In this document: piece after piece, positions 32,379 through 40,725 of the stretch | Position numbering within the stretch: the first letter of the stretch is position 1 | Layout: each line of letters starts with the position of its first letter | NCBI GenBank assembly: GCA_002373995.1 | Contig: DFLB01000026.1 | Span: forward strand, 1 to 57,404 | Length of the DNA stretch: 57,404 nt | Source of the DNA: Bacteroidales bacterium UBA3630 | GTDB taxonomy: Bacteria; Bacteroidota; Bacteroidia; Bacteroidales; P3 | Direction: 5' to 3' | Notes under the pieces: model-generated | Told to the model about the DNA's origin: nothing | The model's input: only the letters and a program-made list of their open reading frames with translations | The model's database searches: none | Position numbers and translations under genes: made by a program

Positions 32379-32924
32379 TTATTCTTCTAATTTGTTTGCA
32401 AAAAAGGTGAAGTTGACTTTGCCATAGGCCCGGTGTTGCCAGAAGTGGGGATGCTCCTCGAAACTGTACTCGCGAGGATGCTCTAAGATGAAAATACCGT
32501 CATCGGTGAGCAGTTTTTTGTCGAAGACGATGTCAGGCAAAGAGGCAAGACCGTCGAGGGCGTAGGGCGGGTCGGCAAAGATGATATCGAAGCGCCGGTT
32601 GGCCCTTTTGAGCAGGTCGAAAACATCGGCTCTGACAACGTGCAGGTTGCTGATGGATAGATGGTTGGATGTTTGTTTGATGAAATCGGTACACTGAGCG
32701 TTGATGTCGACAGCGGTAACTTCGCGGGCGCCACGCGAGACAAACTCGAGCGAGACAGCTCCCGTGCCGGTAAAGAGGTCCATCACGGCGCATTCCTCAT
32801 AGTCGACATAGTTGTTGAGGATATTGAACAGGCTTTCGCGAGCCATGTCGGTTGTGGGTCGGACGGGCAAGTTCTGCGGCGGGTTGAGGCGGCGGCCACG
32901 GAGAGTTCCGGCGATAATTCTCAT
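32379..32924 (-). CDS. rsmD: 16S rRNA (guanine966-N2)-methyltransferase
   Basis: 181 residues. It starts MRIIAGTLRGRRL, followed by VRPTTDMARESLFNIL, the SAM-binding DLFTGTGAVSLEFVSRGA and the catalytic ADPPY motif (FADPPYALDG). It methylates G966 of 16S rRNA. It follows the DUF3822 gene by 6 bases and precedes purC by 3; pairing of rsmD with DUF3822 is usual in Bacteroidota. Confidence 0.95.
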   Translation of the reverse strand: MRIIAGTLRGRRLNPPQNLPVRPTTDMARESLFNILNNYVDYEECAVMDLFTGTGAVSLEFVSRGAREVTAVDINAQCTDFIKQTSNHLSISNLHVVRADVFDLLKRANRRFDIIFADPPYALDGLASLPDIVFDKKLLTDDGIFILEHPREYSFEEHPHFWQHRAYGKVNFTFFANKLEE

Positions 32925-32930
32925 GACGAA

Positions 32931-33743
32931 TTACATCAATATGAGCGCGTAACGATAAGTGTGCAGGTGGCCGAACAGCGTGTTGTCGAGCTGAGTGACA
33001 GTGCCGTTGAAGAGCGACACTTTGGGGAAATAAGGTCTGGCCTGAGCGTAGAGTTCGCGTCCCACATCGCCGCACAGCAGCAGTTCGGTGCCGGATGCTT
33101 CGAGGGAGAAGCTTTTCATCACATCGACAATATGGTAGACGGCCTCGTTGTCGTCGCTGAACCTGAGTGTGTTGCCATAGATATAGCGTGCGTCGGCGAA
33201 AGCGGCCACGTCTACCCTACCCTTACGCCAATGGGTGAGAATGCAGGGATGGTTGGCGGGAGCCTTATATTGCGCCATTTTGACGTGCTGGTTGATGACC
33301 GAGATGCCAGGCAGGGCCACTTTGAAGGCGGTGACGACCTGCTCGTCGGCAGCAAACACGGCGGTGGATTCCAGTGGTTTATACTGGCATGTGACGACCA
33401 TCGGGGGCTCGCTGCCCACCAGTTTGAGATATTTGCGGGTGGCCGTGGCGGTGAAGAGCTCGTCGGGTACCCAGACGCTGGCATCGCTAATGACGATGAG
33501 CTCGGTGGCGGCGTACCCGAAGGGGCGGATGCCGAGCGACGGCAACAGCATTTTGAGGTCTGTCAGTACGTCGGTCATCGTGGCGGCATGGTCGCCCTCC
33601 ACCTCACCAAAGGTGAGCAAACTGCCCGTGGCGGTTGTCTCGGTAAAAGAAAATCCATTGGCCCCGAGGCAAATGGATAATCTCTTTTCGCGCGAGGCAA
33701 GCTCGTTACCGGTGGTTATCAGAGTCTTGCAACTGTATGGCAT
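32931..33743 (-). CDS. DUF3822 family protein
   Basis: 270 residues, soluble. It resembles an actin/ASKHA-like two-lobe protein as described for DUF3822: LSICLGANGFSFTE near the start, ELIVISDASVWVPDELF in the middle, and VYHIVDVMKSFSLEASGTEL followed by LLCGD in the second lobe. Its place directly upstream of rsmD supports the family call. Function unknown. Within the operon led by the 33758-34456 gene. Confidence 0.85.
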   Translation of the reverse strand: MPYSCKTLITTGNELASREKRLSICLGANGFSFTETTATGSLLTFGEVEGDHAATMTDVLTDLKMLLPSLGIRPFGYAATELIVISDASVWVPDELFTATATRKYLKLVGSEPPMVVTCQYKPLESTAVFAADEQVVTAFKVALPGISVINQHVKMAQYKAPANHPCILTHWRKGRVDVAAFADARYIYGNTLRFSDDNEAVYHIVDVMKSFSLEASGTELLLCGDVGRELYAQARPYFPKVSLFNGTVTQLDNTLFGHLHTYRYALILM

Positions 33744-33757
33744 AATGTTTTATAAGA

Positions 33758-34456
33758 CTATTCGAAGTTGCCGTCGGTGACCGCCTGGTTCATGTCGCCG
33801 ACCTTCCAGCCCGCGTAGCGGCCTTTCACTTCGTTGATTTCGGCTATCTTGTTGACGACAAGCTGTTTGTCCATGTCGCTAAGCAGCACGGTGAGAGGCA
33901 CCTTGCATTCGAAGACGGGCACAAGGAATCCGCTCTTTTCGAGCATACCGGCCTCGAGTTCGAACTCGTTTTTCTCTCCTTTGGGATAGGGTACATAGCG
34001 CAGGTTGCGGATCTCCTCGTCGGTCAGCTGGCGTTTGTGGCCGTTGGCGTCGATGATGGGCAGCTTGCCGTCCTCGCGCAGTTTGGTGATGGGGTTCACC
34101 AAAATCTCGACGCGCGAGATGTAGCCCTGCTTGACGGCCTCGAGCTCGGTGATCTCGTTGATGTCGACGTCGGCGGGGATCTTGTCATAGTTGATGACCT
34201 TGCTGACGACCTTCATGCTGTCCTCTGTCATGAGGCGGTTGATGAGGGTGTCGAAGCTGCCGCAATAGGTGCTGTAGGTGAGCTTGTAGGCATCTTCGAG
34301 GGTGCGGATGGCTTTGAGTTTTTCTGCACAGGCGTCGCGGCGCTTGGTGTACTCGTTGTCGAATCGCATGGGTTTCTGAATGCTGTTGTAGAGCACCACG
34401 GCGAGGGCTATTATGACTATGCCCAGGAGAATTTGAATGATGGTTCTGCCTTTCAT
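33758..34456 (-). CDS. Single-pass membrane-anchored protein of unknown function
   Basis: 232 residues. One N-terminal membrane helix (about 6-24, IIQILLGIVIIALAVVLY) is followed by a hydrophilic extracytoplasmic region with a helical start (FDNEYTKRRDACAEKLKAIR) and a mixed C-terminal domain. No named family, but its length and composition are those of a conserved Bacteroidota protein at the head of an rsmD operon. A -7 box lies 42 bases upstream. Topology predicts the bulk in the periplasm. Confidence 0.8.
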   Translation of the reverse strand: MKGRTIIQILLGIVIIALAVVLYNSIQKPMRFDNEYTKRRDACAEKLKAIRTLEDAYKLTYSTYCGSFDTLINRLMTEDSMKVVSKVINYDKIPADVDINEITELEAVKQGYISRVEILVNPITKLREDGKLPIIDANGHKRQLTDEEIRNLRYVPYPKGEKNEFELEAGMLEKSGFLVPVFECKVPLTVLLSDMDKQLVVNKIAEINEVKGRYAGWKVGDMNQAVTDGNFE

Positions 34457-34497
34457 GTTATATGTTTTTTCTGTTTTCTGCGGTTAAAAATCGGGTG

Positions 34498-34505
34498 CAA
34501 AGATA
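34498..34505 (-). promoter_or_regulatory. -7 box (TATCTTTG) for the rsmD-purC operon
   Basis: Exact match on the minus strand 42 bases upstream of the operon's first ATG. Confidence 0.72.
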
Positions 34506-34800
34506 CGAATAAATTGTGAAACGACAAGCATAAAGTTTGAAAAATATTTGCTGCACGGTATCGAATGGCCTATCAATCAATGATTAGAAGCGTGTCCTTT
34601 TTTTGTTGGCAGGGTCTTTTCTGCCTTTTGCAGCGTATTTGTGCATCCTCTCCCATGAACAATCTAAGGAGGTGGGATGCCGGGATGCCGAAGACCCGTT
34701 GCCGTGATTTCGACAAGAAAAAGCAATGGCTTGATAGACAGTAGTTTAGTTCGAAAGGCAAAGCGCAAAGTTTAATTGCCTGAATTATAGCTTTTTGTAA
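34506..34800. other. Gene-free stretch
   Basis: Together with the repeat at 34801 and the bases to 34957, this is the longest gene-free region (501 bases). The short frames in it run into the 11-bp repeat and show no family pattern. No tRNA, promoter box or clear terminator was identified in this part. Confidence 0.5.
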
Positions 34801-34864
34801 GTTCTTGGTCCGGGGATGGTCCGGGGATGGTCCGATGGTGGTCCGATGGTGGTCCGACAAAAAA
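34801..34864 (-). repeat. 11-bp tandem repeat CGGACCATCnn, locus D
   Basis: On the plus strand: GGTCCGGGGAT twice, GGTCCGATGGT twice, then GGTCCGACAAAAAA. Read on the minus strand this is border TTTTTTGTCGGACC, 11-base units, then CGGACCAAGAAC. It lies downstream of the kinase-RapZ gene. Confidence 0.9.
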
Positions 34865-34957
34865 CGGAGAAACAGCGGACCGGAGGCGGTGCGCTGTCGT
34901 GAGGGCTATTGTAAAAAAAAGTGGAAGTGTCTGTGAAATAGCGTGGTAAAGGCAAGC

Positions 34958-36457
34958 TTAAAGGTCGCACGGGGGGATGGATGACTGTTCGCGGTGAAGG
35001 AGATGGACGCGGATGTCGGGGTGGTTGTCTTTGAGTTTGCGTGCGAGGTGTTCGGCACAGTAGACAGAGCGGTGCTGCCCGCCGGTACAGCCGAAGGATA
35101 CCATAAGATGAGTGAAGTTGCGTTCGATGTATTTGTCGACACTTTGGTCGACGATAGCCATCGCATGGTCGAGGAAACGAGCCATTTCTGGTTGTGCGTC
35201 AAGGAATTGCACGACGGGCAGGTCCCGTCCGGTGTAGGCCTTGTATTCCTGATAGCGCCCCGGGTTGGGTAGCGCGCGACAGTCGAAGATGTGGCCTCCG
35301 CCGTTGCCGGAGGGGTCTTGCGGCAGCCCCTGTTTGAAGCTGAAACTCTGGACGGTGACGGTGAGTTGGTCAAGCGGAGAGTGAAGGGTGGAGTGTGGAA
35401 GGTGAGCTGACGCAGGTCCACTCTCTCCATTCCCCGTTGTCCACTTTCCGCTACCCACTACCTTTTCAATCTCCGGGAAGCGGCCTTTGACGGTGGTCTG
35501 CTGGAGGATTTGGCGCAGGTTGCTGATGCCCAGCGGAACGCTTTGCAGGAAGTAGTCCTTGCGTTCAAAGAGGCCACGGTAGCCGTAGGCGCCGAGGGTC
35601 TGCAGGATGCGGACGAGGGCATAGAAGTGGTACTGCTCGACCCAACGCTGGCGTTCATCGCCGGCGAAGCCACGGACGTCGAGATAGTGGCGGAGGAGCT
35701 CGTCGCGGATGGCTTGCGGGAGGTCGCTTTTGGCACTATAGAGCAGCGAGGCAACGTCGTATTGAGCCGCGCCGCGACGGGCCCCCTGGTAGTCAATGTA
35801 GTAGAGCGTCGGTAGCTGGTAGCGGGTAGCGGGTAGCATTTGGGGCTGCACCACCATGATGTTGCGTGGATTGAAGTCGCGGTAGAGGAGGTAAGAGCAG
35901 TCGGCTGCGAGGAGGAGGTCGGCGAGGTGCTGGAGGTCGTCCTCAAGACGCTCTTCGTCGAAGTCGATATGCGCGAGTTTCAGGAAGTTGTATTTGAAGT
36001 AGTTGAGGTCCCAGAGAATGGCGCGGCGGTCGAAGTCGCTGCGAGGATAGGCGTGCGAGAAGTCGAAATCGCGTCCGGCCTGCTGTATGGCTGCGAGGTC
36101 GGCGAGGGCTTGCCTGTAGAGTTGGAGCATCTGGGCGTCGAATCCCCCACCCTGTCGCTTCTTGTCGTAGAGGATGCTGTAGAGGGTGTCGTCGCCAAGG
36201 TCCTGCTGGAGGTAGTGACGACGGTCGGGATGGATGGCATAAAGCTCAGGCACAGGCAGATGCCTGTCGCGCAGATGCTGCGTGAGAGCAAAGAAAGCCT
36301 CGTTCTCGCGCAGGTCGGCGGCAACGGTGCCGATGCAGCGCCGTGTGGGGCCCTGTAGCCTGTAGTAGTGGCGGGGCGAGGCACCGGCGGCGACGGTGAG
36401 GCACTGCGTGCACGGTTCTCCCGCCCAGCGGGAGAACATTTGCTTGAGGGTTTCCAT
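34958..36457 (-). CDS. Aminoglycoside-phosphotransferase-like kinase fused to a RapZ C-terminal domain
   Basis: 499 residues with two domains. The N-terminal kinase-like domain (about 1-330) shows LLYRDFNPRNIMV (catalytic loop, with Tyr-Arg before the Asp where HGD is usual) and YYIDYQGARRG (metal-binding Asp). The C-terminal domain (about 375-499) matches the RapZ C-terminus: GHIFDCRALPNPGRYQEYKA, then SFGCTGGQHRSVYCAEHLA. Sugar kinases of the AmgK type share the first fold and RapZ regulates amino-sugar synthesis, so a role in cell-wall amino-sugar metabolism is a reasonable inference. A low-complexity linker (about 333-363) and a short insert (PATRYQLPT, about 208-216) are encoded by repeat DNA. 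Confidence 0.88.
   Translation of the reverse strand: METLKQMFSRWAGEPCTQCLTVAAGASPRHYYRLQGPTRRCIGTVAADLRENEAFFALTQHLRDRHLPVPELYAIHPDRRHYLQQDLGDDTLYSILYDKKRQGGGFDAQMLQLYRQALADLAAIQQAGRDFDFSHAYPRSDFDRRAILWDLNYFKYNFLKLAHIDFDEERLEDDLQHLADLLLAADCSYLLYRDFNPRNIMVVQPQMLPATRYQLPTLYYIDYQGARRGAAQYDVASLLYSAKSDLPQAIRDELLRHYLDVRGFAGDERQRWVEQYHFYALVRILQTLGAYGYRGLFERKDYFLQSVPLGISNLRQILQQTTVKGRFPEIEKVVGSGKWTTGNGESGPASAHLPHSTLHSPLDQLTVTVQSFSFKQGLPQDPSGNGGGHIFDCRALPNPGRYQEYKAYTGRDLPVVQFLDAQPEMARFLDHAMAIVDQSVDKYIERNFTHLMVSFGCTGGQHRSVYCAEHLARKLKDNHPDIRVHLLHREQSSIPPCDL
35371..35462. repeat. Short-repeat DNA inside the kinase-RapZ linker
   Basis: The segment is made of imperfect GTCCACTTTCC / CCATTCCCC / GGAGTGTGGAAGG units, low in complexity and partly inverted. 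It encodes the linker rich in Gly, Ser, Pro and His between the two domains. It looks like intergenic repeat DNA kept in frame. Confidence 0.6.
35811..35837. repeat. GGTAGCG heptamer repeat inside the kinase domain
   Basis: Four imperfect units of GGTAGC(G/T)(G/A) encode the insert PATRYQLPT between the catalytic loop and the metal-binding Asp. The same heptamer forms an intergenic array at 42343. Confidence 0.65.
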
Positions 36458-36465
36458 GTATTGTC

Positions 36466-36855
36466 TTATTCAGCCTCGGCCGGTGCGGGCTGTTCCTCGT
36501 GCTGGGTACGCACCTCGTCGATCATGCGGCATTTGCCGGAGAAGACGGCACCGGGCTCGATGGAGAGCTTGTTGATGAGGATGTCGCCTTTGACGCGAGC
36601 GGTGGCGTGCAGGGACAGGAGCTCTTTGACGGAGAGGTTGCCGTTGACGGTGCCGATGATGTTGGCGTTCTGGCAGAGGACGTTGCCGTTGACGACGCCC
36701 GAGTCGCCGATGACGAGCTTGCCGTTGAGCTGGATGTTGCCTTCGAGGGTGCCGTCGAGACGGAAGTCACCGGAGGCGGTGATGTCGCCTTTGATGATGG
36801 TGCCATCGGTGATGATGTTGATGGGACTGCTTTCGATTTCCATTGTTTTGGCCAT
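36466..36855 (-). CDS. Bactofilin
   Basis: 129 residues. A central right-handed beta-helix repeat domain (about 12-112) is recognisable from GTIIKGDITASGDFRLDGTL, EGNIQLNGKLVIGDSGVVNG and RVKGDILINKLSIEPGAVFSG. The short N-terminus and the acidic, Pro/Ala-rich tail are typical. Bactofilins polymerise without nucleotide into filaments that help place cell-wall enzymes. It sits between porW and the kinase-RapZ gene in an envelope operon, 8 bases before the latter. Confidence 0.94.
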   Translation of the reverse strand: MAKTMEIESSPINIITDGTIIKGDITASGDFRLDGTLEGNIQLNGKLVIGDSGVVNGNVLCQNANIIGTVNGNLSVKELLSLHATARVKGDILINKLSIEPGAVFSGKCRMIDEVRTQHEEQPAPAEAE

Positions 36856-36875
36856 AATTTTATATGTTTTAGTTT

Positions 36876-39659
36876 TTACTTTTTTGATTCTTTGAGGTAG
36901 TATTTTCTGAAGAAAGCTTCGTAGGCGTCGGGCTGCTTACGGTTATATAGAGTGGCGTAGTTTTGGGTTGAGATGGCGAATTCGCGGTGGTCGGCGTCGG
37001 CGTATTGGCGCAGAGGGCTTTGGTCGCCGAGGAGGTGACGGTAGTAGACAAGGGCTTCGTCGGCATCGACAAAACGGTGTATGGTGATGATCTGAGTGGT
37101 GTCGGTGAAGAGGGAGGCGTTGACTTTGTAGCCTCGGTTGGAGTAGTACTGCGAGTTGAAGTCGGAGAGTTTGTATTGCAATTCGGTGGCTTTAATGCGG
37201 CGGTCGTTGATAATGACCACGACGTAGTATTGCTGTCCTTGACGGTAGCGGTAGTATTGGGCCTCGGGGGGCAGGGGTTCTTCCTGGTTTTCTTCTTGTT
37301 TGACAGTCTGTTTGGCCGGAAGGTTGCCTGTCGGCTCTACCGGATGGCGGATAGTTTCTTCGGCGATGATTTCGCTGCCGGCATCGGCCAGCGAGGAGGT
37401 GTCGCTACTGAGGAGGTTGAGTTGCGCCAGGGCGAGGGGGTGGATGCTGTCGGTCTCTGCAGAGTGGTCGACGATGTATTGGAAGGTCTGCAGGGCATCC
37501 TGGCGTGAGCCGGTGCGTGCCAGCGCCAATCCCTTGAAGTAATGGAATTTGGGCAGCATGGGGTGCCCGGGGTAGAGCTCGTCGGCTTCGTCAGAGAGGG
37601 CGATGACGTTGCTGAAGCGATGTTTTGAGTAGAGGGTGTAGAGCTCTTCATAGGAGGCCTCTACCCTGCCCTCGCGCCGGATGAGTTCCTTGTAGTATTC
37701 GTTGTCGCGAATGAGGTTGGCAAAGTCGCTGTCTGGGAAACCCATGAGGACCATGTCGCGGTAGTAGTTGGCCTGCGGAGTGTTTCCCTGGCGGTCGTAG
37801 ATGCGGTAGAGCATGTAGAAGGCTTGCACGACTTGGTCGAAGGTGGTGTAGTCGTTGGCGAGGCGCAGGTAGCATTCGAGGGCCCGCGGAATGTTGTGGA
37901 TTCCGTCGTAGAGGATGTAGCCGGCATTGAGCAGACTGGGGGCGACGAGCGAGTCGATGGAGTCGTATTGTGCCTGTGTGGTGGGCAGGTCTTTGAGGTA
38001 GAAGGCCGGGCTGTGCGGGTCATCGGGGTTGGCGCCGGGTTCGATGCCTGTCGTGGCAAGCGTGTCGTCCGCAGTTTCTCCGTCGTTTGTCGGAGCATCC
38101 TCGGACTGAGACCGGAGGGCGAGCGCACCGAGACCGGGCTTGTTGGCGAGGAACCAGTTGTCTTCAAGTAGACGAGTGCCCCACCGCTGGCGGAAAGTTT
38201 CGGCACCACGCTGCACGGTTTGCTGGTTGTAGAAGTACCAGTCGCCGCTGAGGGTGTTTTGTTGTGCTTTGGTTTCGCTGGCCAGTTGCGCGATGAGGGC
38301 TTGCTCTTTGGCGCGCTGCTCTCTGGCGGTGAGGGTATCTATCTGTCGTTGAATGAGGGCGTCGCGTTCGGCCTGGGGCATTTGCGCCACGCGGACGAGG
38401 CTGTCGCAGCGGTGGGTTACGCGGGTATAGGCCACGAGTTCGGTCAGCATGTCGCTGCGGCGTTTGATGGCATTGTAGCCCGGATAGTCGGAGCTAATGC
38501 ATTGCATGGCAGTGTCGTAGTAGATCTGGGCTTGGTCGTAGTCCTCGTAGATGTCGTAGAGTACTTCGGCGAGCCGCAGGGCTGATTTTGCTTTCTGTGC
38601 ACGGTTGGCGGTGGCTACTGCCACGGAGCGTCGCAGGTTGTCGCAGGCTCGCTGGGCATCTTTGACACCGAGGAACATCTCGCCTTTGGCGTAGTAGATT
38701 TGGTCTCGATATTCTTCGTTTTTCCTGTCGTGCAGCATGTCGTCGAGTTGACGTTCGAGTTTGGCTATATCGCTGTGCTGCAGGTCGGCGCAGGAGGCTT
38801 CACCAAGGCGAGCGTTGAATTCCATGACATATTCTGGGCTGTAGGTTGGGACGGCGTGGTAGTATTTGGCGGCGACGGGGCGCCGTTCGAGTTTCTGGTA
38901 GATCTGCGCCAGTAGGAATGTGAGGCGGGCTTTGGTGTTGTTGCTGTGTGTGGCGTCGAGGGCGAGGTGTATGTATTCGACGGCTTTCTTGTATTTCTCC
39001 TGGGGCACAGTGGCCTCAACCATAGCCAGGTAGAGTTTGTCGCGCTGGTTGCGTGAGAAGTTGCCTTTGTCAAGCATGACGACGAGTTGGTCGAGGGTGG
39101 CTTCGGCTTCAGCGTAGCGGCGTTCACGGCTGTAGCAGCGTGCCAGGAGGACGGCGGCTTCGTCGCCGGCACGGGTGCCGCGGAACTGCGAGACGAGAAT
39201 GTTGCACGTGTTGATGGTTGCGATGTAGTCTTGCTTGTAGAAGGTGGCGTAGGCCGTCAGCAGGTAGCATTCTTTGATGTAGGGCACGTGCTCCTCACCG
39301 CCGACGTAGATGCTGTGTTTCTTGATGCCTTTGACGCCTTTCTCAATGGCGCGGTCCATTTCGGGATTGGCATTTCGGGCGATGTTTTCGGTGGCCGTTT
39401 TCTCCACCGGCAGGAAGGTGGTGTAGTCGTCGATGGCGGCTTGTGCAATTTTTTCGCGGCCGGCTTTAAGACTTTCGTTGCCGTTCCACCAGACGTTGTA
39501 GTGGCAGGTGGTGTTGTGGTACTGGATGTTGGTCCAGGTGGCTTTCTGTGTGGAGCAGGAGGCCAGAAGGAGGGCAAGGAGCGGTATTATGAGCTTGAGT
39601 GACTTGATAATACGGAGGGGAGGGTTAGACGTTGAACCGGAAATGCATGATGTCGCCAT
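36876..39659 (-). CDS. porW: Type IX secretion lipoprotein PorW/SprE
   Basis: 927 residues as drawn. A lipobox LLASC (Cys35) starts the mature protein, followed by the typical YHNTTCHYNVWWNGNESLKA segment. Many TPR-like helical repeats follow (for example YKKAVEYIHLALDA, AEATLDQLVVML, RALECYLRLAND), then an acidic/Pro linker (about 775-800) and a C-terminal domain (QQYYVVVIINDR to FRKYYLKE). PorW links the periplasmic and outer-membrane parts of the type IX secretion and gliding machinery. Start uncertain: the only ATG (39659) lies inside ychF and makes an odd leader. An ATT at 39611 would give a normal signal peptide starting IIKSLKLII. Confidence 0.9.
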   Translation of the reverse strand: MATSCISGSTSNPPLRIIKSLKLIIPLLALLLASCSTQKATWTNIQYHNTTCHYNVWWNGNESLKAGREKIAQAAIDDYTTFLPVEKTATENIARNANPEMDRAIEKGVKGIKKHSIYVGGEEHVPYIKECYLLTAYATFYKQDYIATINTCNILVSQFRGTRAGDEAAVLLARCYSRERRYAEAEATLDQLVVMLDKGNFSRNQRDKLYLAMVEATVPQEKYKKAVEYIHLALDATHSNNTKARLTFLLAQIYQKLERRPVAAKYYHAVPTYSPEYVMEFNARLGEASCADLQHSDIAKLERQLDDMLHDRKNEEYRDQIYYAKGEMFLGVKDAQRACDNLRRSVAVATANRAQKAKSALRLAEVLYDIYEDYDQAQIYYDTAMQCISSDYPGYNAIKRRSDMLTELVAYTRVTHRCDSLVRVAQMPQAERDALIQRQIDTLTAREQRAKEQALIAQLASETKAQQNTLSGDWYFYNQQTVQRGAETFRQRWGTRLLEDNWFLANKPGLGALALRSQSEDAPTNDGETADDTLATTGIEPGANPDDPHSPAFYLKDLPTTQAQYDSIDSLVAPSLLNAGYILYDGIHNIPRALECYLRLANDYTTFDQVVQAFYMLYRIYDRQGNTPQANYYRDMVLMGFPDSDFANLIRDNEYYKELIRREGRVEASYEELYTLYSKHRFSNVIALSDEADELYPGHPMLPKFHYFKGLALARTGSRQDALQTFQYIVDHSAETDSIHPLALAQLNLLSSDTSSLADAGSEIIAEETIRHPVEPTGNLPAKQTVKQEENQEEPLPPEAQYYRYRQGQQYYVVVIINDRRIKATELQYKLSDFNSQYYSNRGYKVNASLFTDTTQIITIHRFVDADEALVYYRHLLGDQSPLRQYADADHREFAISTQNYATLYNRKQPDAYEAFFRKYYLKESKK

Positions 39660-40725
39660 CCTGGACGACGTAGTCTTTGCCTTCGATGGATATTTTGCCG
39701 GCTTCGCGGCATTTGGTTTCGGAGCCGAGGGCTACATAGTCTTCATATTTAATGACTTCGGCACGGATAAAGCCACGTTCGAAGTCGGAGTGGATGATGC
39801 CGGCGGTCTGAGGGGCTTTCATTCCTTTCTTGAAGGTCCATGCGCGGCACTCTTTGGGGCCGGCGGTGAGGAAGGTTTGCAGGTTGAGGAGGCGGTAGGC
39901 GGCTTTGATGAGGCGGTTGACGCCGCTTTCCTTGAGGCCGAGGTCTTCGAGGAACATTTGTTTTTCTTCGTAGGTTTCGAGTTCGGCAATGTCGGCTTCG
40001 ATGGCAGCACCGATGACGAGCACTTCGGCATCTTCTTCGGCAACAGCCTGGCGCACAGCGTCGACGTATCGGTTTCCGTTCACTACCGACCCTTCGTCGA
40101 CGTTGCATACGTAGAGTACGGGCTTGGTGGTGAGGAGCATCAAGTCGCGGGCCACTTCTTGCTGGTTTTCGTCGAGTTGGACGGTGCGGGCACTGTGTCC
40201 GCTGAGCAGTGCTTCGCGGTAGAGGTCCATTACTTCGACGAGTTTTTTGGCATGGGCGTCGCCGCCGGCTTTGGATTTTTTGACTTCTTTGTCGTAGCGG
40301 TTTTCGATGGTTTCGAGGTCTTTGAACTGCAGTTCGGTGTCGATGGTGAGTTTGTCTCTGACGGGGTCTACGGCGCCGTCGACGTGGGTGATGTTGTCGT
40401 CGTCGAAGCAGCGGAGGACGTGGATGATGGCGTCGCAGTTGCGAATGTCGGCGAGGAATTTGTTGCCGAGTCCTTCGCCTTTTGAGGCTCCGCGGACGAG
40501 GCCGGCGATGTCCACTATTTCGACTGTGGCTGGGACGACGGAGGCGGGGCGTTCTATTTCGACGAGTTTTGCGAGGCGTTCGTCGGGTACGGTGATGACG
40601 CCGACGTTGGGTTCGATGGTGCAAAAGGGGAAGTTGGCTGCCTGAGCACGTGCGCTGGAGAGGCAGTTGAAGAGGGTGGACTTGCCGACGTTGGGCAGTC
40701 CGACGATACCACATTGGAGGCTCAT
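39625..40725 (-). CDS. ychF: Redox-regulated ATPase YchF (Obg family)
   Basis: 366 residues from MSLQCGIVGLPNVGKST. The P-loop is GLPNVGKST (about 9-17), G3 is DIAGLVRGASKGEGLGN, and the ATP-specific NVDE replaces the NKxD of GTPases (VCNVDEG). A coiled-coil insert and a C-terminal TGS domain (RAEVIKYEDYV to DGDIMHFRFNV) are present. YchF binds ribosomes and prefers ATP. The frame extends upstream to 41106 over the GT2 gene but that part is not real. The ATG overlaps the GT2 stop by four bases. Confidence 0.97.
   Translation of the reverse strand: MSLQCGIVGLPNVGKSTLFNCLSSARAQAANFPFCTIEPNVGVITVPDERLAKLVEIERPASVVPATVEIVDIAGLVRGASKGEGLGNKFLADIRNCDAIIHVLRCFDDDNITHVDGAVDPVRDKLTIDTELQFKDLETIENRYDKEVKKSKAGGDAHAKKLVEVMDLYREALLSGHSARTVQLDENQQEVARDLMLLTTKPVLYVCNVDEGSVVNGNRYVDAVRQAVAEEDAEVLVIGAAIEADIAELETYEEKQMFLEDLGLKESGVNRLIKAAYRLLNLQTFLTAGPKECRAWTFKKGMKAPQTAGIIHSDFERGFIRAEVIKYEDYVALGSETKCREAGKISIEGKDYVVQDGDIMHFRFNV

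Noticed and set aside
34506..34800. A tRNA or other small RNA in the gap
   Set aside because: No T-loop-like GTTCRANYC motif or cloverleaf pairing was found by eye.
34573..34860. A 95-codon minus-strand frame in the longest gene-free gap
   Set aside because: Its start is inside the CGGACC repeat array and the translation has no recognisable pattern.
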